NCBI RefSeq assembly: GCF_029227915.1
Contig: NC_079878.1
Coordinates: 1,302,001-1,366,000, forward strand
Direction of reading: 5' to 3'
Length of the DNA: 64,000 bases
Source of the DNA: Hydractinia symbiolongicarpus
Taxonomy: Eukaryota > Cnidaria > Hydrozoa > Anthoathecata > Hydractiniidae
Shown here: one piece after another, positions 51,376 to 63,500 of the stretch
How positions within the stretch are numbered: position 1 is the stretch's first letter
Layout of the letters: every line of letters begins with the position of its first letter
Position numbers and translations under genes: made by a program
The notes under the pieces: model-generated
What the model saw: only the letters and a program-made list of their open reading frames with translations
Database searches by the model: none
What the model was told of the DNA's origin: nothing

Positions 51376-51560
51376 GTTTGTTTTGTTTTAATATGCTCTT
51401 CCTAAGGTGAATTTTCGGCTTAATGGAACTAGTCTTCTTACCTCAATACCTTTTTTCTAAACATTCTTTCTGCCTTCTGTGGTTGCCAATAATTACTGAA
51501 AAATTTAACCCTTAAGATTTTTCAGAATTCATTTTAACTTTTACAAAATCATATTTTTAG

Positions 51561-54500
51561 AATTCATACCAAACCGAGGAGGACAAGCACATTATCAAAA
51601 TCAACAGGTTTGTTTATAAAAAAATATTTTATTCAATTACTCTCATACTTATAATGTTTCTGGTGTACTAGGTGGTGAAATTTACCCAAGCAGAAGGCAG
51701 AACTTGTTTGGATTTTTCCTATTTGCAGCTTTTCTGAATCTTGGTAAATGTATTAGTTCAGGGATTGTCTCCAAGATTGCTTCTTTTTTGATATCAAGAA
51801 AAACAAGATCTGGCATGTCAATGTCAATTACACAATATCACTGCATATATTAACAGGGTCATTTCACAAAACCTAAAAATTGACTTACAGCTATACCTGT
51901 TGTGAGGGATATGATGCATGGCTATAACACTTTTGACTTTTTAAATTTATCTATTAGACACCTGCATGTGAAATTTTTAGGTCATATACCTCTACTAGCC
52001 TTTTGCCATTTCTCGAAACTAACACCTGAAAATTCTTATGAAATCTTTATATTAGGGAAATTGATTAGGATTATTCTTGGGAGAAACTCACAACAGAACT
52101 TTATTTCGTTAAAGGAATCATTTTGCAAAAAGAAAATCTAAAAATCATTTCTAATTCTCATCAATAAATACTTTCCCAAGCTGTCAAACTGGTTTTACAA
52201 ATGATTGATATCAGAAGTCATAGGTTTGAATTTTGTCACTTTTGCCCCTGTACACCACACAGGGGTGGCTGTTTTGGCATAGGGAACCGGTATAGTACAA
52301 ATTTCAGCAATGTGCACGGCTGGGAATTGCAACCTACAGTACAGTCCAGATGTAAGCGTACGCGTACGCTCAAGTTTCACACCTTTTTCTCGGAGGCGGT
52401 AGTTGTTTGTCTTTTGTTCTTATTAATTATCTTGCGAGTCTTGTAAGTCATTAACTTGCGCGTAATAAACAAAAGATTATTGAAGAAAAAATAGCTTATT
52501 ATAACTGCGCGTAACTATTGTTAAATAGTGTTAACATAACTATTCCCAATAGCATAATTGCAAATGTTATCAACTCTATCAATGTGACACGAAGAGCCAT
52601 TGTTTAATATTTTTATTAAACAAAGGTTTTGCGTGGAAACTAAATAGACTAGCGAGAAGGCATTGTTGGTTGCGCGGGTTAAATAAAGCCTTTACGCGAT
52701 AGAAATTATTTTATTTTAACAAAGATTGAAAATTTTTTTAGATTGCATTTTAAAACTTTAAAAACGAAAAACGGCGATAGAAATGTTTTTTTAGATCGCA
52801 TTTTAAAAGTTTTAAAACGAAAAACGGCGATAGAAATGTTTTTTTAAATCGCATTTTAAAAGTTTTAAAACGGAAAACGGCGATAGAAATTTTTTTTTTA
52901 GATCGCAATTTAAAAGTTTAAAAACGAAAAACGGCGATAGAAATGTTTTTTTAAATCGCATTTTAAAAGTTTTAAAACGAAAAACGGCGATAGAAATGTA
53001 ATTTTAGATCGCATTATAAAAGTTTTAAAACGGAAAACGGCGATAGATTTTTTTTTTTAGATCGCATTTTAAAAGTTTAAAAACGAAAAACGGCGATAGA
53101 AATGTTTTTTTAGATCGCATTTTAAAAGTTTAAAAACGAAAAACGGCGATAGAAATGTTTTTTTAAATCGCATTTTAAAAGTTTAAAAACGAAAAACGGC
53201 GATAGAAATGTTTTTTTAGATCGCATTTTAAAAGTTTAAAAACGAAAAACGGCGATAGAAATGTTTTTTAAAAATGCATTTTAAAAGTTTAAAAACGAAA
53301 AACGGCGATAGAAATGTTTTTTTAAATCGCATTTTAAAAGTTTTAAAACGGAAAACGGCGATAGAAATTTTTTTTTTAGATCGCAATTTAAAAGTTTAAA
53401 AACGAAAAACGGCGATATAAATGTTTTTTTAAATCGCATTTTAAAAGTTTAAAAACGAAAAACCGCTATAGAAAAGCTTTTTTAGATTGCTTTTTAAAAG
53501 TTTAAAAACGAAAAACGGCGATAGAAATGTTTTTTAAATCGCATTTTAAAAGTTTTAAAACGGAAAACGGCGATAGAAATTTTTTTTTTAGGTCGCATTT
53601 TAAAAGTTTAAAAACGAAAAACGGCGATAGAAATGTAATTTTATCGCATTATAAAAGTTTTAAAACGGAAAACGGCGATGGAAATGTTTTTTTAGATCGC
53701 ATTTTAAATGTTTAAAAACGAAAAACAGCTATAGAAAAGCTTTTTTAGATCGCATTTTGAAAGTAAGAGCTTGTGATTTTAAATATATCAGATTAAAATC
53801 GCGTTACTATAATTAGTTTCGTTGTTAAAAAAAATTAAAATTCAATGGCCGTCGCGTTTAATTTATTCTCGCGCAGAGTATTGTTTTTAAACAATGTTTC
53901 TCGCTATGCTTTTGTTTTTAACACGAAGCAATTATTTTCGCGCAATTTGAAAGGAACTCGCTATCCTATTGTTTTTTTTAATGAAAGCAATTATTTTTGC
54001 AAGTTGAGCGTACGCGTACGCTTACATCTGGACTGTACTGTAGATATCAAAAAATTGTTCATTGATTCAGTAATTAAACTTTTTGATATTGTTCCGATAT
54101 GTTTTTATATTTATATGACTATTTAATTTTTGCTGTCGTTGTGATGTAATACGACAGCAATAAGACAGCAAAAAAATTACCCACAGTAAAATGAAGTAGG
54201 ACGGCAGTTGTTTTACAAAATATTTTTGTTACATTGTTATTTACGTTAATCTCATCCAAGACAGGAAAAGTTCCAATTCAATACTGTTTTTTTCTTGACC
54301 ATAATGAAAAAATTACATCTTGCGCGTTTCTGTTATGTTTCAGGCCATTTCGTAAGATTTTAGGTAGGCGTGCAATGAATCGCACGCCTTAAATAATTCT
54401 GCGCGTGTGGTTCGTGTGCAATCATCAAAAAAACAACTTTCAAGAAGGAAAAGTAAGAACAAAATTTTTAGTTATTTTATTTATTTACCAAAAGAGGATT

Positions 54501-57500
54501 ATAAATATAAAGCTTGAATTATAAATTACGAAAACGCTACTAAACGGAACATATAGATATTCGCTGATTCCTTTAATAATTGAAAATGCTATTAAAAATA
54601 GTAAAAAATGTTAAAATTATGTTCAAATGATAGTCTTCTTTCCTTTCTTTTTTATATTTGCTACTTTCAAACAACAGATGGCCACAAACAATGTGAAAAA
54701 GTAAAAAAATGCAATTAATAAGGCACATGAAACTTTGTCCTCCCCATTACTGCCACTCTCTTTATTATGCACACTATGATTGGGAAAATAAAAATATAAT
54801 AAAGTTATAAAAACATGGGAAAAAAATCTTTTGTATGTCGTTGTTACAGACGATCTGTAATAATATATATTTTGTTTCTTTTTAGGTCAAGAAAACTTTT
54901 TATGATAAAAGATCTAAACATAAAATTATAAGTGGCATCTCTTGCTTTCTTGTTATTAATTTATTTTTTCTTCTATTTTTACTTCGTTAGATCTCTTTAA
55001 ATTAAAAGAATTGGCAAATTTATAAGAATATGTATTTTTAACTACACAGTTTTCATCGTACACTAAAAAGAAGGGTTTCAAAGCCATTTTAAATTATTCT
55101 CTGACTTCATATTTCGTTTTTTTTTGTCATTGCGATCATTTCAGAAAGCTATCACAGACATAGGAAGCAAAGATTAATCGCATGCCTAAACAAATCTGCG
55201 CATGTGTAGGGGCATGCGCATGCCTCTTACGAAATGGTTTGATGTTTCCAGAAATACTTTTGATCTCCGATGTTCGATTATAATTCTTCACAAGAAGTTA
55301 GAAATAAAATAGAAGTATTTTCCTGATATTGATTCGGAAGTTTTAGAAAACAATTATTTCGACTATTTTGTGAAGTGTCAGTATGTTACATTTACTAAGT
55401 CCCTGTAATGCATATGTTTTTCAATGTCAGTTTATCTTGAACATGTATTTGTTTCATCATTTGTTTTTTTCTTCATGTCTATTGGTAGCTACTTGGTTTT
55501 TCGACGAGAATTTGTATTTTTGACTTGCAAGCTTTACTTTTTCCTGCGTTGTTATTTTTTCTGTTGGAGATAAGTAAGTGGGGAACCATAAACATAAGAA
55601 CTGAGCGTTTAACTTTCTTGTCTCCGATAGCCGAAATAATGTTGTAAAAATCAAATAGTTTATTTTTGTAGCATGCTGTAAGAAAATTATATTATAAAAG
55701 CTTTTCTATCGCCGATCTTCATTCTTAAACTTTTAAAACGAGATCTAAAAAGCTTTTCTATTGCTGCTTTTCTTTCTTAAACTTTTAAGATGCGATCTAA
55801 AAAAGCATTTCTATCGCCGTTCTTCGTTCTTAAACTTTTAAAACATGATCAAAAAAGCATTTATATCGCCGCTTAAAAATATTCGATTCGCAATTTCATC
55901 ATTACCTTTGCGAATTGCGAACTGCTAATTGGAACACTGTTAATTTCTGATTCGTTTTAAATGGTTTCGTTATAAAGCTAAATTTGCTTCAAAATCGTTT
56001 TGTTATGTTATTTTGTTATTAACTAGATTAAAAAATTGAGCTGGGTTTAACATAAATTTATTTAAATAGAGGATCAGCAAATGTATGTGTCATAAATAAT
56101 TTGAAATGCAATGTGTAATATTTCTAATTGATTTTGATTTAGGTAGGGAACTATCCACCTGTTATGCAAAGTCAAATGCCGCAAGTGTATGTGCAAAATG
56201 GCCAATCTATACGAATGCCTCAAATGACTCAATTCACTAATGCACAGTCATATGTTCCAATTCAGGTATTTAAAGAATATAGTAATTTTACTTTAAAAGG
56301 GAGCCCATTTTTTCCGGGTCTTATTAAAGTAGTCCCCTCCTATCTTCAAGTCTTAGATAATTGGATTATTAAAGAATTCAATAATTATTTTGCACACAAA
56401 TTTTTTTTACACGTTGCCTTTATGGTGTAGAGTGAAAAACTCTGACCAAGATAATGAATAGAATTAAGTGCTTGCAACAAACAGGAAATATAGCAAAAAT
56501 TCATCAATGCACCAAAAATATCTCTTTAGAATTTCGTATTACAGATACTTCCTTGTATAGAGCTTTGATGACGCTAATTAAAATAGTAAATAGGATTGTG
56601 TGGATTTGATCCCTTGTTAAGGAAATATCACACTTTAAATAGTTTTTTGAGGTTGAGGTCTCTTCATCCAGTTAAATTATGATTATCATTCCTAGAACAC
56701 ATATAATTTGCCCCTAATTATACAGCACTAGAATGCGGTATGGCTTTAAACTGTTTGGTTTTAATTTTTATTTTTTAACACATAGAATACACAATATGCT
56801 CCTCGTGGCTACATGCAGCCTCAATATAATGCACAATATCAGTATCAGCCACAGCCTTACTTCACTCCTCGAGGTGGACAATATCATTCAGTATATGTGG
56901 TACCACAAGGTTTGTTGAGAGATTGCATTTTTGTTGTTGTAGCTTTTTTTTTGGTTGCTATCATGATTTTTTACTTTGTTTTTAGGACAATTTCCTGTAC
57001 AACAGTCAATTGCTACAAGCCAAAATCAACATATAACTGGTCAGCGCATGTACAATCAAATCCCTACTCCTCAACAACCAACTCCACAGCATACTTATGT
57101 AGCACCTCAAGAGCAGGCGCCACAACAGAAAAAAAGGCCTGCTATTGTTTTAAAAGATCCTACAACAGGAAAAGATGTGACAAATATAATTTTAAAAAAA
57201 GTTGATAAAACTACTCCAAGTAGTGGGTATTCCAGTGCATCAAGTACACCACCTTTACCCCAAGATGATAAAAAAGCTAAAATACAGGCAGAATTCGCAG
57301 AAAAGGTAATTTTATGTTGAAAAGAATTACTAAAAACTGGTAAATTTTTGTTGTGCAAAAGTAGTTAAATTTTAAAAGTCACATGTTAGGAAGCATGATT
57401 TAAGGAACATAAGAGATTACCTTTAAGCCAACTCAGTAGTTCTCTCAATACCTATGGGGTCATGTCATAATCGTTTTCACATAGGTAAACTTTTACGTAG

Positions 57501-60500
57501 TAAATCACTAATAAAAAAACATAATTTTTTTATTTGTAGCTGTAGGTATTTTGCACTTTGGCTTCCCCCTAGTTTTACAACATTAACTTTTTATCAGGGA
57601 TCTGTTACAATATTTTATAAAAAAAAATCTGTTAAAAAACAGTATTATTAATAAATAAATAATTAAATAATGATTAGTTGCCTTTCAATTGGCCATTCAA
57701 TTTTATAACCTGATGATCAAATGCCAAATTTGTGTCAAAGGTATTAAGTCCTTGCGAAGTGACTTTTGTTGTTCTCTTTTGATGCTGCTATTAGTACTAT
57801 TTTGTTTTAAAAATATGTCAACCAATGTGTAAGTTAGAAGAGGGTGGCCACTCTGTACACTAGTACCATCAATGATGACAAGCTTTTTCTTAGTCTTCTG
57901 CTGAAAACAGACTCGCTGACTGAGGTGGTATGTGTTTTACAACCTTGTATTTGTTTTCACCCTTTATCATCCAGCATAAATATTAAAAATAAATGAAAGG
58001 AAATTTTAAAGCAATGTCAAAAAAATATATTTATTTTGCAATAACTACATTACCAGTAATTCTGTAGTGGGAGGAGAATAGACCTGTATTCGCCAAGAAT
58101 TTAAAAGAGGGGGAAAATAATACTTAACGAAAGAGAAAAGCTTATTTTAAACTTTAAGACTGCAAATACATAATCAACATACATACATAAACACATATTC
58201 TAACAGTTTCCTGACTTTTGTTATGCAATTGTTGCATCACTACCCGACCACCAAGTTTCTGTAGAGCTTTTGTTTTACTGCAATATCCACCATTATGCAT
58301 GCAAAATTCAATTTTTTTCATTGATAGAAACTTAATAGCTTGGAACAAGTTCAAAGGTTTTAAGTAACTCCAAGTTCTAGTTGTTGTCCCTGACTAGGGA
58401 CATGAAATTGTCCCATTTACTATTAATGGCAAACATGGCAACAGGAATTTGACACAGAAGTGAAAAATAAAAAAATGACTGTTACAAGTAAATGGTAAAA
58501 ATATATTTGCCAAATATTAATACTCTTTGCTAAGAGAAAATCATTCACATTATTTAAAGATCAGAGTAACGACCAGATAACAGAACAATCGTTATCCCCA
58601 AATTTCATGCCTTTGTATCCAATAACAGTAATTCACTGCCACTTTCAGCTGCCATATAGATACCGTCGTACATTGCCATTAAGCCTTTATTTTGATAGCT
58701 GGTTTAAACAAATACGAAAAAAAATTTCAATGTTTTTGTAGCTATGTAATTATTATGTATTGCATGATGATATGCTTAAGGATAGTTGTGCATTTTGAAG
58801 CCATCTCTCTAAGCATCAGGATAAATAGTGTGAAAGATTATCCCCCTAAAAGAAAGCCAGTTTAAATTTGCGAGTTTCTTTAATTGAAAATAATTTTAAA
58901 GTGCATATGAGGTCACAGACGTTAAATGTGAGGGGCCTAATACATTATTTTTATCTTCAATCCTATAATCCTATTTAACTTAAGAATCAGCGCAAACCTG
59001 TAAATCAAAGTTTATTCAAATACCATCAGTGATGACAAGCTTTTTCTTACTCTTCTGCTGAAAACAGACTTGCTGACTGAGGTGGTATGTTTTATAACTT
59101 AGGGTTTGCTTATATCTAATATAATCCAGCAAAATTATATTTAAAATGTTTATTATTCCATCAACATTTTTGTGAGAACTTTTGCATAAAGTTACTATTA
59201 GGAAATAAGTATTTACTGCGTTTTTCAAGTTAGGCTGCATCCAGATAAGGGGATAGAAAGTCAAAATTTTATGATTGTTTCAAGGATGGCATATTTTGAC
59301 CTTCATTAAAATTGTAATGAATAATGAAACATTTTATGAGAAATCTTTTCTACAGGAAAAAAAGTTGTTACAAAGAACACTTTGCAATAAGTTAAATAAA
59401 TTGTAAAACATAGTTCAAGGTGGCACTAACCCTTTTTTAGCTGTCTAAGCTGTGTTATTTACTTAGTGTTTTATGGAGGCATATTTTTGTTACTACTTTT
59501 TCAAAATGTAGACCTTAACACGTACGAAAACGATTTTGACTTTTATCAAAATTGCCAAATCAGCAGAAATTTCCACTTAAAAATGCCCAAGAAAAAAAGA
59601 AAAATTCGCTTTTATAAGATCAAATATTTTGTAACCTCGTGATTTTTTGTCTACTGTTTTAAAATGAGTTTTGGGTTAACAGTGATGAAATGGTGTGGGG
59701 ATTTTTTTCATTTATTTTTTTTTAACGGAAGGCTTTTCTTTCTTCAAAAGATTTGTAGGTGGCATCCCAAACTGCATCAACCCATGTTAAAAAAAAAATG
59801 TATAAAAAATATTTCTCCACACCTTTTCATAGCTGCATAATTTATCAGATGTATGAAATTCATACAGAAAAACAAAGATGCTGTTGGAAGCAAAAGGCAC
59901 ACAAGTGTTTTAGATGTTCCTTCCAGGCATGCAACGTTGCTCACACTTCTAAAATTTTACGTTTTGCATGTGCTAGGAATAGCATGCCTTATTCATCTTG
60001 TATCCATTAAGTGTGTGCTTTTTTAAGTTTCCAATTAGGAAATTGCTATTTAATGGTGTTTAAATGTGAATGGCCCAACAAGAAGTCAATAAGTTTTAAT
60101 TCTGTTATTATTATTTCCATTTTTTTTTCAACTTATTTGTGTTTGTGTTTTTAAACTAAAATTTGCCTTAATTAAACGCATAATGTTGCTCTTACAAGGT
60201 AGAATTTTTTATTAGGTTGCTGCAGTGGCATCAAGCTCAAGTCCATCTCAAACCGACGTTAAAACAGTTTATAATGGAAAATCATCAGAAGTCACATCAA
60301 ATACAGATGCAGTACAGCCATTAACTTTATCCATGGAAAGCAAACCTGTAAAAATTACAAAACCTCCACAAACAGAAAATTTGCATAAATCCAAAGCATC
60401 AGAAAATGCAATTGAACATAAACGAAATGAGGTAGAATTTAAAACAAAAGAAGTAAAAGTAGATGAGAAAAAATCTTTAACTGATAACTCTGAAAAACTT

Positions 60501-63500
60501 GAAAGCTCTGAAAAACTTGAAAGCTCTGCGAAAGTCGAAAGCTCTGAAAACATTGAGAGCTCTAAAAAAGTTGAAAACTCTAAAGATATTGAGAGCTCTG
60601 AAAAAGTTGGGGACTCTGAAAAAGTTGAAACCCTAGAAAAAGATGTCTTAATACAAAGTGAAAACACAATTAAAGCGAGCATTGCTGAAGACAGCAAACA
60701 AATAATACAAAAAACCGTTGTTGACGAAACGGTCACTAGCCAGGTTGAAGATGTGTTGGAAGCCCAACCAGAGAAAGGCATGCAAAATAACTCTCAGAAT
60801 GATAATAATACAATTGAACAGGAGGATTCAGAAAAACCTGTTTCAGCATTTAGTACAGGTAATATGTCCTAAAGCCATACTTTCCTTGTAATCTATACTA
60901 TGCGTCTGTGAGGAGCACCATTAAAATAGTGCACTTCACATTTATATAAAAAATAGTTTAATTGTTCTTACATGCTTTTATCATGTTAGTCTGTTTTTCG
61001 ACATCTCAAAATCTGAAGGTCCATGTTCATTACTCTTAATCTACTGTTATCAATACACATTTAAATAGGATATTTTAATAAATTTAACGACATGACCGAA
61101 ATAAAATATAGGTGGTAAGTATTGTTTTTTTACCTGCATTTCAAAAAATTAGTTCATCGTCAAAGCCCACGTTTTGGATACCGCCATGTAATGCTTTGAT
61201 AAATTCCATTATTAGTGTAAAGCTATAAAATGATGATGACTAAATTTGGATAAGGAGAAAAAAAACTTTATTAAACTGCTTATTTTTATTCTGCGTTTTT
61301 AATAGTTTCAGTACCCAAGAAAAAGAAGCCTAAGAACAGATTTAAAGATATGGATGCTAAAGATTCAGCAAACAACAATGATATGCTAAGTGCATTTGTT
61401 GATAACCCTGTAGAGGAAAAAATTGTTAAGCAGCCTGAAGCTCCAAAAGTTCTTGAAAAGGCTCCAGAAGATAAAACATGGGAGGAAAAGGTATGCAAGG
61501 CAAAATTCTTAAAGTCAATTTAGCAAAAAAGTTTTTAAACATTTAATAGGTTGATGGTTAGGTACAGCTGTTGTATAAATGTGTACAATTTTATGGTATA
61601 TGTTGTTTTTGTTTGTTAAATAAAATACAAACTTTATTCATATCTATTTCTTCTGCCAGGAAAAAAGTATAGAAAAAGAAGTCATCAGAAACGAAGACGC
61701 AGAAGAACCAGAAATACTTCCAAAAAGAACTGAAACAAAAATCATTAAATCAGAAGGTTTGTCACTTATGGTTAACATAACATCTTCACATAGTATTTTG
61801 CTAGGAGGCAATACAGGGTTTTAGACTATTTAAATTGTGGTCTAGGTAAACTAGGAGGGCAAAATCTTACTAACATAACTACTTATTTTAGGGGATCATT
61901 AAGTTACATACATGGCGTAGACAATTATAATTGTCAAAAATATAAGAACTGTATATAGTCCATACTTTGTTGATACAAATGTGATGCATAGAGGGCACAT
62001 GTTTACTATTGTGACCTGAATTTTGAAGTTCTATGTCTCTTTTTTCAAATTTTGCATTCTATTTTGTCCTATCTTAGTATTTTCTATGTTTTTAACTTTC
62101 CAGAAATTTTATTGGAATGGTTTATGTTATCTCTGCTTCACAAGAAAGTTTTTTATTTCAATTGTTCTTTTCGTGGATTTTTTTCAATGTAAATTTTAAA
62201 GGAGAACTATTGAAAAAAGTTACATGCTTACATGTTTAGGCGGTGAACTATTCGATAAATTATACATCAAGTTTACTAAAAATAGCATACTTATGGAACA
62301 GCTGATTGTGTATTGTCCAGAAAATTATTAAAAATTATTACAAGAAGCAAAAAAATAGTTTGTTTAACGAGGAATAAAATCAAAACGTTTTGATTTTATT
62401 TAGCAGTAATTAAAGGAAAACCCAGGTATAAATTGAATGGGCTATTGTTGTAAAGGTCAGGTTGCGAAAAACTCTTTTACAAGGAATTTTTGATGTTTGT
62501 TTTTCACGATGTATACATCACGTAAAATGTCCGAAACTCCCCCCACAATGGAGAAACTTAACAAACCTTTGCACACGTGCTCATCGATACCTGTTGCAAA
62601 TACTTTGTCACGTTTTATGTATATTTTGATTATTTAAAGAAAAAGACAGGTTAAAACATAAAAGAGCGAGCAAAAATTCGTTTTTTCACAAATGTTTAAA
62701 TAAAAAACGAACAACGCGTTTTTTCGAAAAAATGTGACAGTAATGCTAAAGTGTAATAAATATACTGAATACGTATCTATACCCTATAAAGCTCTTTTTC
62801 TTCTCAAGATATTCACATTTAACCTTAAAGCAGGAATAATTACCAACAGTTAATAACATGCAAAAAATGAAATATTGCTACTTTCAAAAAACAAATAACT
62901 CCGAGGCTCGTTTTGTTTTACAAAATCAATTTCAGCGTTATTGTAAGATCAGTTTTATTCACACTGTAATGAACAATTTAAGCCCAACTCGTTATCAATT
63001 GTTAGTTCCCCTTTAACAGTAGGGACTTTTCAGCTTGCAAAATAAATTAAAAAGCCTATTTATTTTGTAGATACACCGAATACAACAATTTCTGATGATG
63101 AAAAGCTCCAATATGATCGAGATTTTCTTCTGAAGCTTCAATTTGCATCTATAAGCACCTCGAAACCTCAAGGACTACCTGATATAGATATTGTGTTAAA
63201 TCAGGCTCATGCACCTGTAAAAGCATTGGTTCCTGGACAAAGGCAAGTTTTTTTCAACAAAATAGAACCTGATTATTTTTTTTTTATTCTGTGGTTGGTA
63301 AAGTCAGCTTCCTCCTTGGTTTACCGGCTTTTTAAACAGCAGATCATATCTCCTGATGGCTGTTCGGGAGTATGGCTTTGTGTTTGTGCACAAGAGCCAT
63401 ACTCTGATTTGAAGACTGTTTTTTAAAGGCTTGTTTTGACTTTGCATAAAGTCTAATGCTTGTAACTAATCTATGTAAAAATATATCTTGTTTAAGTTTT

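Larger units (their letters stand above)
42464..51560. other. repeat-rich region between SFT2D and the first visible eIF4G exon
   Basis: The SFT2D transcript starts somewhere above 42463 (minus) and eIF4G must start here or inside a long first intron (plus), so the two genes are divergent and may share a promoter region. No eIF4G start exon could be fixed. An ATG at 45859 in slightly GC-richer sequence (45760-45900) is one weak candidate. The rest is mostly mobile DNA, listed separately. Confidence 0.6.

Noticed and set aside
53527-53715. 62-residue frame with KSFKTENGDRN repeats
   Set aside because: It is translation of the 53-base minisatellite, whose unit length does not keep frame.
52742-53760. 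Regularly spaced repeats that could suggest a CRISPR array
   Set aside because: Units are contiguous 53-base tandem copies with no unique spacers, in a eukaryotic intron and bounded by mariner-like ends.
60269-60781. 170-residue minus-strand open frame
   Set aside because: It is the antisense shadow of the eIF4G Ser/Glu/Lys-rich exon; the plus strand has splice sites and frame continuity.
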